Below, piece after piece: positions 1 through 5,056 of a stretch of 5,981 nucleotides of DNA. The notes beneath the pieces are model-generated. The model searched no databases. It was not told the DNA's origin and saw nothing but the letters and a program-made list of their open reading frames with translations. Source of the DNA: Planctomycetota bacterium (GTDB taxonomy: Bacteria; Planctomycetota; UBA8108); contig NZOA01000061.1 of the NCBI GenBank assembly GCA_002695115.1, positions 6,032-12,012 of the forward strand. The letters are read 5' to 3'. A program made the translations under genes and the position numbers. Within the stretch, counting starts at the first letter, position 1, and the number at the start of each line of letters is the position of its first letter.

Positions 1-731
1 GAGTGGATCTTCAGGACCTCGTCGTAGCCTATCTCCATGCCGCGCAGCTCCCCGGGCCGCGCATCTCTCCAGGTGCAGTGCTCCAGCCCATCGAGCCGGA
101 TACTGCCGACCCTGGTTCGCGCCAGCCTGAGGACCTTGAGTCCGATGGCCTCGAACATCCTGCGGACCTGGCGCTTCTTTCCTTCGTGGATCACCAGGGC
201 TACCTGGGTGTTGTTTCCATCCTCCACGACCTGGAGGACCCTGGCCGGTGCCGTCAGGTGATCGTCGATCTGCACGCCCGCGGCCAGCCGGTCGAGGGCG
301 TCTTTTGACGGCTTGCTGTTGACGAGGGCGACGTACTCCTTCTCGATCTCGAAGCTCGGATGGGTGATGCGGTGGTTCAACTCGCCGATGTTGGTCATCA
401 GCAGGAGCCCCTCGGTCTCCCGGTCGAGCCTGCCGATCGGCAACACCCCGCAATCTATGAGGGCGGGGGGCAGATAGTCCATCACGGTCAGGCGCTCGTG
501 CGTATCGTGGGTGCTCGTGATGATCCCGGGTGGCTTATTGAAGAGAATGGTCCTGGGCTCCGGCAGGCTGATCTCCTCGCCGTTCACGGTGACCACATCC
601 CCGTGCTTGACCTTTGCGCCGAGGCTCATGAGGGACTTGCCGTTCACCAATACCCTGCCGGCCTGGATGAGAAGCTCGGCCCTTCGGCGGGAGGTATAAC
701 CGCAGGCGGCGATGTATTTGTGGAGTCGCAT
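1..731 (-). CDS. 16S/23S rRNA pseudouridine synthase, RsuA/RluB/RluE/RluF family (C-terminus cut by window edge)
   Basis: This enzyme isomerises a specific uridine in ribosomal RNA to pseudouridine in the cytoplasm. The 243 visible codons are open to the left edge, so the C-terminus is missing. Residues 1-48 form an S4 RNA-binding domain, starting MRLHKYIAACGYTSRRRAE and running to the RVLVNG strand. The catalytic domain follows: the FNKPPGIITS strand (about 64-73), then the family signature GRLDRETEGLLLMT (100-113), in which D103 is the expected catalytic aspartate, then HEGKKRQVRRM and the TRVG strand near the end. Residues 75-83 and the signature fit RsuA/RluB rather than the RluA class. 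The target uridine cannot be read from this sequence, so no symbol is given. An in-frame TAA lies at 743-741, so ATG 731 is the only standard start. No Shine-Dalgarno lies at useful distance (GGAGGG ends 23 nt upstream). It is separated from rpoN by about 390 nt and is probably transcribed on its own. Confidence 0.93.
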   Translation of the reverse strand, partial: MRLHKYIAACGYTSRRRAELLIQAGRVLVNGKSLMSLGAKVKHGDVVTVNGEEISLPEPRTILFNKPPGIITSTHDTHERLTVMDYLPPALIDCGVLPIGRLDRETEGLLLMTNIGELNHRITHPSFEIEKEYVALVNSKPSKDALDRLAAGVQIDDHLTAPARVLQVVEDGNNTQVALVIHEGKKRQVRRMFEAIGLKVLRLARTRVGSIRLDGLEHCTWRDARPGELRGMEIGYDEVLKIH

Positions 732-739
732 GAGGATGG

Positions 740-745
740 ATTATA
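740..745 (-). promoter_or_regulatory. TATAAT -10 box, possible leaderless promoter of the pseudouridine synthase
   Basis: A perfect TATAAT on the minus strand ends 8 nt before ATG 731. Transcription would normally begin about 6-8 nt after such a box, at or next to the A of the start codon, giving a leaderless mRNA. The absence of a ribosome binding site before this ATG fits. No -35 resembling TTGACA is seen at 16-19 bp spacing (GGGAAG at 17), and there is no TGn extension. In a GC-rich genome an exact TATAAT here is unlikely to be common, but one hexamer remains thin evidence. Confidence 0.45.
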
Positions 746-794
746 TCGAATAAACCCTCCGGCTTCCCGACCGCATTCTAGAAGAGTGCGTTTG

Positions 795-836
795 CGGCCG
801 CCTCTGTCCGCTTTCGGACGACCGCGCGGGCGGCTG
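795..836 (-). other. GC-rich nested stem-loop in the intergenic region
   Basis: The outer arms GCCGCC (plus 797-802) and GGCGGC (829-834) pair perfectly, and extend by a T-G and a C-G pair to 795/836. Inside them sits a perfect 5-bp hairpin, GTCCG (806-810), CTTT loop, CGGAC (815-819). Neither side is followed by a T-run, so this is not a classic terminator. It could be a structured leader or trailer element or a small RNA. In GC-rich intergenic DNA chance pairing must also be allowed for. Confidence 0.35.
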
Positions 837-975
837 GGCGGCGGACCCGGTCGCCTAACCCCTTCCGGGCGGAGCTACTTGGAGAAAAAGCCGCCGCGCT
901 CCGGGTTTTGGCCAGGGGATTGCATTTCTTACCGGGGTGGCCACGTCACTGCGCCACGCCAGGAATTTAATGCAA

Positions 976-1119
976 CCTCCGGAGAGCCCCGCCCCATTCC
1001 ATCCCAACTATATATCTTCGCGCAAGCCTGAACCGAACCCAACAGGCATGGTCCAACTGGTCCTGTCCACAGCTGATCCCACCTATACTATCAGCCCGCC
1101 TCCAGACGCTCTCCGGAGG
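976..1119. repeat. 12-nt inverted repeat pair, CCTCCGGAGAGC / GCTCTCCGGAGG
   Basis: The 12-mer at 976-987 is the exact reverse complement of 1108-1119, with 120 nt between them. Each arm contains the 8-nt palindrome CTCCGGAG (977-984 and 1111-1118). The arms could pair in a transcript, or each could be a binding site for a dimeric protein. The right arm begins 5 nt past the rpoN stop codon. No known element is recognised. Confidence 0.4.
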
Positions 1120-1123
1120 AGCT

Positions 1124-2587
1124 TCAATACGAGCGGCGCAGTCTCGAGGCCGGGATGCCGACCTGCTCGCGGTATTTCGTCACTGTCCGCCGGGCGATCT
1201 TGAGCCCCTCCTCCTGGAGCAGGTGGGCGATCGCGGTATCGCTGTAGGGCTTCTCACTGTTTTCTCTCTCGATCAGCTCCTGGATCCTGCGGTGGACATT
1301 TCGTCTCGATTCGATCTCTCCCTCGGCGTTATCAACGCCGCCGGTGAAGAAGTAGCGCAGCTCGTAGATGCCCGAGGGGGTTTCGATGTATTTGCCCTTG
1401 ATCGCACGGCTGATGGTGGAGAGGTGGACGCCCACGGTATCGGCGATCGTCTGCATCTTCAGCGCCTTGAGTCGCTCGGGACCCTTGAGCATGAAGTCCT
1501 GCTGGTATTCAACGATGGCCAGCGCGATATCCTTGATGGTTCTCTGCCTCTGTTCGATCGCGTGGATCAGCCACTTGGCGGACTCGATCTTCTTTCGCAG
1601 GAAGGCGCTGGTCTTGCGGTCGCTGCTGGCATCCTTGAGCGCGGTGCGGCACGAGCGGCTGATCTCGAGCTGGGGTAGCGAGTAATCCAGCATGCTGATC
1701 TCCAGCTCGCCATCGATCTCTTCGACCAGCACATCAGGCCGGATATACACGGTCTCCTCCGATTCGATTTGCCTGCCGGGCATCGGATCCAGCGAGCTGA
1801 TAAGCTTCGCGGCCTCCTTGATCTCTTCCACCGGGCAGCCGAGCTCCCTGGCCAGCTTGGGCAGCTTGTTCATGCCCAGGTCGAGCAGGTGGTTGCGGAT
1901 GATCGCTTCCTCCAGCCGGTGGTCTCCACCGTCTCGCTGGAGCTGAAGGAGCAGGCAGTCCCGCAGGTCGGTGGCGCCGACGCCCGCCGGCTCGAGATTG
2001 CGAACGGCCTCGAGGGCCTGCTCGATCTCTTCGGTGGAGGGTCTTCCCTCGATCCAGTCTCCCAGCTCTTCGGCCGTGCAGCCGAGGTAGCCGCGGTTGT
2101 CGAGGCTGCTGATGATGTCCTCACCGATATCACGGATGCGCCCGGGGATTGTCTTGAGGCGCAACTGTTCCATCAGCGTCTCCTTGAGCCCGGGGGGTTT
2201 GTCCGGAGTGTTCTGCAGTGCCGCGTGCTTGGCATCGCTGGAGCGATTCGAGGATTTTCGGGGGCGTCTCTCGTCAAAGGACCAGCTGCCGGAATCGCGC
2301 AGCCTCTCGTGAAGTGTAGGCTCCGCTTCGCCCTGCTCAGCCGTTTCGCTGTTGGCGATCGGCTTGTCCCGCGCCTCCTGCTCGACAAGCTCGAGGGCGG
2401 GATTGTCGCTGAACTCCTGCTGGATCCGCTGCTCGAGGTCCAGTGTCGGTAGCAGCAGAATGTCCATCGAGAGGATCATCTGCGGAACCAGCACCTGCTG
2501 TTGCTGGAGCTTCTGTGTGAGCTCTAATCTCATTACGATTCCCGGCTTTCCCCCCACGGGTAGCCGCGTCCCGGTTCTCTCAGTCAC
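1124..2587 (-). CDS. rpoN: RNA polymerase sigma-54 factor RpoN
   Basis: This is the alternative sigma factor that directs core RNA polymerase to -24/-12 promoters and needs AAA+ enhancer-binding activators to open them. The 487 residues are close to the usual family length of about 470-490. Region I (about 19-68) is glutamine/leucine-rich, with LELTQKLQQQQ and MILSMDILLLPTLDLEQRI, ending DNPALEL. An acidic, charged region II follows (about 69-135). The core-binding domain (about 136-320) includes NLEPAGVGATDLRDCLLLQL, LDPMPGR and YIRPDV. The DNA-binding domain has SAKWLIHAIEQRQRTI, the helix-turn-helix around VGVHLSTISRAI (385-396), and the RpoN box ARRTVTKYRE (465-474), ending IPASRLRR. The start is uncertain: GTG 2587 has a good AGGGAAGGA site, while family conservation begins at the in-frame ATG 2533 (residue 19). 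The gene has its own sigma-70-type promoter. No sigma-54 activator, hpf or ptsN gene is visible next to it, unlike in many proteobacteria. Confidence 0.97.
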   Translation of the reverse strand: MTERTGTRLPVGGKPGIVMRLELTQKLQQQQVLVPQMILSMDILLLPTLDLEQRIQQEFSDNPALELVEQEARDKPIANSETAEQGEAEPTLHERLRDSGSWSFDERRPRKSSNRSSDAKHAALQNTPDKPPGLKETLMEQLRLKTIPGRIRDIGEDIISSLDNRGYLGCTAEELGDWIEGRPSTEEIEQALEAVRNLEPAGVGATDLRDCLLLQLQRDGGDHRLEEAIIRNHLLDLGMNKLPKLARELGCPVEEIKEAAKLISSLDPMPGRQIESEETVYIRPDVLVEEIDGELEISMLDYSLPQLEISRSCRTALKDASSDRKTSAFLRKKIESAKWLIHAIEQRQRTIKDIALAIVEYQQDFMLKGPERLKALKMQTIADTVGVHLSTISRAIKGKYIETPSGIYELRYFFTGGVDNAEGEIESRRNVHRRIQELIERENSEKPYSDTAIAHLLQEEGLKIARRTVTKYREQVGIPASRLRRSY

Positions 2588-2599
2588 TCATTCCTTCCC
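2588..2599 (-). promoter_or_regulatory. Ribosome binding site deciding the GTG start of rpoN
   Basis: On the minus strand AGGGAAGGA is followed by ATGA and then GTG 2587. The AAGGA core lies 4 nt, and AGGG 9 nt, before the GTG. The ATG at 2591-2589 in between is in another frame and meets TGA after two further codons (ATG AGT GAC TGA), so it is not the rpoN start. The site favours the GTG although the first 18 residues are outside the conserved region I. Confidence 0.5.
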
Positions 2600-2601
2600 T
2601 G

Positions 2602-2622
2602 CGGGTCACCTCAAGTGGCCCG
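2602..2622 (-). other. Hairpin in the rpoN 5' leader
   Basis: CGGG (2602-2605) pairs with CCCG (2619-2622). After one mismatch in the minus-strand RNA, three more pairs close a 5-nt loop. The stem sits at the predicted 5' end of the transcript and ends only a few nucleotides before the AGGGAAGGA ribosome binding site. It may stabilise the mRNA or tune translation. The role is inferred from position only. Confidence 0.35.
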
Positions 2623-2626
2623 GAGA

Positions 2627-2655
2627 AGTTTAGGATGGAGTGGAAATACCGTCAA
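2627..2655 (-). promoter_or_regulatory. Sigma-70-type promoter of rpoN
   Basis: On the minus strand TTGACG (2655-2650, five of six matches to TTGACA) is separated by exactly 17 bp from TAAACT (2632-2627, four of six matches to TATAAT). The predicted transcription start is near 2620, leaving a leader of about 33 nt before GTG 2587. The gap position, spacing and AT content in an otherwise GC-rich region support it. It implies that rpoN can be expressed independently of the phosphatase gene upstream. Confidence 0.6.
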
Positions 2656-2683
2656 ATCGGCCACCCCGGCGGGCTTATCAGAC

Positions 2684-2719
2684 CTTGCTGAAGCGGCCGC
2701 GGAGGCGCCTCTCAGCAGG
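2684..2719 (-). other. Stem-loop across the phosphatase stop codon
   Basis: TGCTGA (2686-2691) and TCAGCA (2712-2717) form a perfect 6-bp inverted repeat, extendable by one pair beyond a mismatch. The right arm contains the stop codon (2714-2712). The 20-nt interior holds two adjacent palindromes, GCGGCCGC (2693-2700) and GAGGCGCCTC (2702-2711). No T-run follows, so it is not a canonical terminator. It could still stabilise the mRNA 3' end or slow RNA polymerase. Confidence 0.4.
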
Positions 2720-4298
2720 ATTTGAGCACAAGGAGGGTAATATCGTCCGATTGCTCGGCGCTCTTCTGATGGACACGGAGATCCTCCATGATGGTGTCGA
2801 GAATTTCCTGGGCTTTGCGGTCCCTGGTCTCGAAGATCAGCCGCTGGAAGCGTTCATCACCGAAGTCGTTTCCACGCGGATCTTTTCCCTCGACGATGCC
2901 ATCGGTGTAGAGCACCAGGACGTCATCGGGCTGTAGAGTGAACTTCTGGGTCTCCAATTGGGAAGAAAACAGGGGACCCTCACGGTCGAGACCGATGGCG
3001 ATTCCCTTGGGATGGAGATCGATCACCTTGCCGTGCCGGGCGCTGTAGAGCAGCGGGGCGTTGTGGCCCGCTCTTACGAGCCGGATCTCACGGTTTCTCG
3101 TGTCCAGCACCAGGTAGGCCATGGTGACGAACATGCCCGGGTTCATGTCGGGAGCCAGGCAATTGTTGACCTCGATGACGGTCTTCTCAGGCGAGAGGTT
3201 CTCTTTCGCCGCCATGTGGAGCAGGCTGCGGGTCATCGTCATGACCAGCGAACCGGGAACTCCCTTGCCCGAGACATCCGCCACCACGATCCCTGTCGTG
3301 TTTTCGTCCACCGCGAGGAAATCGTAATAATCTCCTCCGACCTCTTTCGCCGGGAGATAGAAGGCGGCCAGGTCGAAACCGGGGAGCTCCGGCAGTCCGG
3401 AGGGGAGCAGGCCGCTCTGGATGTTGGTAGCGAGCGAGAGCTCGTGATCGAGAGCCTTCCGGGTCAGCTTTGCGGCCTGGGCGGTGTGGAGGTTCTTGGT
3501 CATCTGGTTGAAGATCCTGGCCAGGTTGCCGAGCTCGTCGCTCGAGTTGACCTGTGACTGGTGCTGAAGATTTCCCATGCTCACCTTCTTGAGATCCCGC
3601 ATGAGGGTCCGAATGGGCCTGGTCAGAAAGGTCGCCAGCAGGAAGGCGCCGAAGGCGCCGCCGATGGAGGCGATAATCGATACCTGTGTGAGCGAGCTCG
3701 AGAGATTGGCGCGGGCCTCCTGGATCGATTTTACAGAGATGAGGATCTCCACTTTACCGATCCCGGCGATGTTCTTGGAGAAGCTTCGAGCCGGATCGCC
3801 ACCTTCGGTCAATTCGTTGATCGAGACCCCGGCCTGGTTCGCCTTCGGGTAGAGGATTTTTTCTCCCTCCGAGCGCTCGTCCTCTCCCCGCACGCTCCCG
3901 ATTATTTGGCCCTGGAGGTTCATGACGACGATGTCGCGGATCCTCGATGATTGTTTATAGCGCCTGAGCAAATTATCGAGTTTCTCGGTTTCCTGATTCC
4001 GGATCCATTCCGGATCAATGAGGCCGGCGACCGACAGGACCTGGGCTATGCCGTTTTCGTTGATCTCGGTTTCGAGGTGTTCGACGCCCTTTTCTATGGC
4101 GGTCATGGCCTGCCAGGCCATCGCGGCGATGACCAGCACCGCTATCAGGGCCGTGAATTTCAGCGCGATGGGGATGCTGAAGCCCGAGCTGGGGCGTGAA
4201 TGCCGTGCGCCGCCCGTGGAGCGACCGGGATCCCTGTCAGGGGTCCTGGCTTTGCCGAGATGCGGTCTTCTTCCTCTGGCTCCGGGTGGATGCGCCAC
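2712..4298 (-). CDS. Membrane-bound HAMP-domain SpoIIE/RsbU-type PP2C serine phosphatase
   Basis: Proteins of this type dephosphorylate an anti-anti-sigma (STAS) protein in partner-switching pathways and so release a sigma factor or other target. The 528 residues read as: a basic Arg/Pro/Gly-rich cytoplasmic tail (1-42), TM1 (about 47-66), an extracytoplasmic sensor of about 140 residues (67-205) with a Cache/PAS-like strand pair at IRDIVVMNLQGQIIGSV, TM2 (about 206-225), and a HAMP domain (226-275, with TRPI and SDELGNLARIFNQM). A coiled linker helix (about 276-299, ELSLATNIQSGLLP) is followed by the phosphatase domain (300-527). Metal-binding motifs are intact: GGDYYD (321-326), ADVSGKGVPGS (340-350), AGHNAPLL, LYTDG (463-467) and QSDDITLL (516-523), so activity is expected. 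GTG 4298 has AGGA at 8-nt spacing. No STAS protein, anti-sigma kinase or sigma partner is encoded in this window, so substrate and signal are unknown. Confidence 0.93.
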   Translation of the reverse strand: MAHPPGARGRRPHLGKARTPDRDPGRSTGGARHSRPSSGFSIPIALKFTALIAVLVIAAMAWQAMTAIEKGVEHLETEINENGIAQVLSVAGLIDPEWIRNQETEKLDNLLRRYKQSSRIRDIVVMNLQGQIIGSVRGEDERSEGEKILYPKANQAGVSINELTEGGDPARSFSKNIAGIGKVEILISVKSIQEARANLSSSLTQVSIIASIGGAFGAFLLATFLTRPIRTLMRDLKKVSMGNLQHQSQVNSSDELGNLARIFNQMTKNLHTAQAAKLTRKALDHELSLATNIQSGLLPSGLPELPGFDLAAFYLPAKEVGGDYYDFLAVDENTTGIVVADVSGKGVPGSLVMTMTRSLLHMAAKENLSPEKTVIEVNNCLAPDMNPGMFVTMAYLVLDTRNREIRLVRAGHNAPLLYSARHGKVIDLHPKGIAIGLDREGPLFSSQLETQKFTLQPDDVLVLYTDGIVEGKDPRGNDFGDERFQRLIFETRDRKAQEILDTIMEDLRVHQKSAEQSDDITLLVLKSC

Positions 4299-4310
4299 GA
4301 TTGCTTTCCT
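4299..4310 (-). promoter_or_regulatory. Ribosome binding site of the phosphatase gene
   Basis: AGGA (minus strand, 4310-4307) lies 8 nt before GTG 4298. It is the site that decides the start, since the next methionine (residue 60) would fall inside TM1 and destroy the sensor topology. Confidence 0.55.
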
Positions 4311-4346
4311 GGCCCAGGTGGGCGGGATGGACTGGTTGACTCGCTG

Positions 4347-4358
4347 CTATAAGTATAG
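4347..4358 (-). promoter_or_regulatory. Possible -10 element upstream of the phosphatase gene
   Basis: The minus strand reads TATACT at 4357-4352 (five of six matches to TATAAT) within a short AT-rich dyad, CTATA-AG-TATAG on the plus strand (4347-4358). It sits about 54 nt before GTG 4298, in a GC-rich gap. No convincing -35 is present at 16-18 bp spacing (CTACCT at 17). It could be an activated promoter or a chance AT patch. The dyad might also be an operator. Confidence 0.3.
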
Positions 4359-4380
4359 TGCCTGCGGCCGGGTGAGGTAG

Positions 4381-4403
4381 AAAAACCGTGCTGCTCGCGT
4401 CGG
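4381..4403 (-). terminator. Weak rho-independent terminator candidate after pgsA
   Basis: Downstream of the pgsA stop on the minus strand, CCG (4403-4401) and CGG (4388-4386) pair, with an interrupted inner GC pairing, directly before TTTTT (4385-4381) and another C. The stem is short and imperfect, so termination is likely partial at best. Together with the TATACT box beyond it, this suggests that the phosphatase gene may be separable from rimO-pgsA. Confidence 0.3.
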
Positions 4404-4418
4404 CCTCAGCTTCTGAGG
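4404..4418 (-). other. Hairpin across the pgsA stop codon
   Basis: CCTCAG and CTGAGG form a perfect 6-bp stem around a 3-nt loop (AAG on the minus strand). The TGA stop (4408-4406) lies in its 3' arm. The nearest T-run is 18 nt further on, so this hairpin alone is not a standard terminator. It may protect the 3' end of the rimO-pgsA message. Confidence 0.45.
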
Positions 4419-5056
4419 ACCTTGGTAGCCTTGTGCAGGTAGACGATGCAGGAATAGAAGGTCGAGATCAGCGTGGCTGCCAGCAGGGCGATCACCAGCC
4501 AGTACAGGGGCGCGGTCAGCCCGGGCCACATGGGCTCCTGGATTTTCGTTCCGGCGCTGTCGGCAATGAAGTTCGCCTCGTAAAAGAGCAGGGAGGGGAT
4601 CGTCAGCCCCTGGATCGTCAGCTTGACCTTGCCCGCCCAGGCCGCGCCGAAGGCCACCCCGGCCGACTCGATGAAGCTGCGCAGCCCGGAGACCAGGAAC
4701 TCGCGGAAGACGATCGTCAGGGGGTACCAGGGCTCCACCAGGTCGGAGATGGTCGTCAGCATGATGAAGCTGCCGCAGATAACGATCTTGTCGACGAAGG
4801 GGTCGGCGATGCGTCCGAAGGTAGACTCGATGTTCCATTTGCGGGCGAGGTAGCCGTCGAGGAAGTCCGTGAACATGGCCAGCATGAAGAGAGCCGTAGA
4901 CCAGTTCAGGATGACCTGCCTTGTTTCGGAATCCGTTCCGTGTCCGACAATCCCGAGGAGGACGAAGAAACCGAGCGAGAGCACCAGGCGGGTGACCGTT
5001 ATCTGGTTCGGTAGATTGGCAAAGCTTGGTTTACCTGCCGGCGTTTTTTCGTTCAT
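4406..5056 (-). CDS. pgsA: CDP-diacylglycerol--glycerol-3-phosphate 3-phosphatidyltransferase
   Basis: This integral inner-membrane enzyme joins CDP-diacylglycerol and sn-glycerol 3-phosphate to phosphatidylglycerophosphate and CMP, the committed step to phosphatidylglycerol and cardiolipin. The CDP-alcohol phosphatidyltransferase signature is complete: D64, D67-G68-x2-A71-R72-x8-G81-x3-D85-x3-D89, the four aspartates that bind metal and the CDP group. The N-terminal NLPNQITVTRLVLS segment (14-27) and the FREFLVSGLRSF stretch (117-128) are typical of PgsA rather than of CDP-alcohol transferases for inositol or choline. About six hydrophobic helices are visible over 216 residues, slightly longer than the usual 180-200. 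One periplasmic or cytosolic loop (about 160-178) is somewhat extended. ATG 5056 lies 26 nt inside the end of rimO, with GGAAG about 8 nt upstream, so translation is probably coupled to rimO. The rimO-pgsA order also occurs in other bacteria. Confidence 0.94.
   Translation of the reverse strand: MNEKTPAGKPSFANLPNQITVTRLVLSLGFFVLLGIVGHGTDSETRQVILNWSTALFMLAMFTDFLDGYLARKWNIESTFGRIADPFVDKIVICGSFIMLTTISDLVEPWYPLTIVFREFLVSGLRSFIESAGVAFGAAWAGKVKLTIQGLTIPSLLFYEANFIADSAGTKIQEPMWPGLTAPLYWLVIALLAATLISTFYSCIVYLHKATKVLRS

Larger units (their letters stand above)
732..1123. other. Gene-free interval between rpoN and the pseudouridine synthase, with inverted repeats
   Basis: No coding region is supported here on either strand. 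On the minus strand, ATG- or GTG-started frames are at most about 20 codons and have no ribosome binding site. The long plus-strand frame across it is mostly antisense to the synthase. The interval holds a 12-nt inverted repeat (976-987 and 1108-1119), a GC-rich stem-loop (795-836), and a TATAAT box at its left end. It contains the rpoN 3' region and the synthase promoter region. No rho-independent terminator with a T-run was found after rpoN. Confidence 0.6.

Noticed and set aside
360..1031. Long plus-strand open frame of 223 codons
   Set aside because: It is mostly antisense to the pseudouridine synthase, whose S4 domain and catalytic signature are clear. The translation shows no recognisable domain, and high GC produces such shadow frames.
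732..1123. Small minus-strand gene, sigma-54 promoter or tRNA in the gap after rpoN
   Set aside because: Start-to-stop frames are at most about 20 codons and lack ribosome binding sites. No GG-N10-GC with a TGGCAC/TTGC context was found. No T-loop plus acceptor stem pairing was found.
1769..2452. Plus-strand open frame of 227 codons within rpoN
   Set aside because: It is antisense to conserved sigma-54 sequence, has no family resemblance, and is explained by GC-rich codon usage.
2958..3557. Plus-strand open frame of 199 codons within the phosphatase gene
   Set aside because: It is antisense to the HAMP and PP2C domains, and its protein shows no motif.
4336..4359. Plus-strand promoter TTGACT with TATAAG or TATAGT
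   Set aside because: The spacings are 6 and 12 bp, too short for a sigma-70 promoter, and no plus-strand gene follows.
4345..4370. Sigma-54 site resembling GGCAC...GC upstream of the phosphatase
   Set aside because: The GG and GC are separated by 13 nt, not the required 10.
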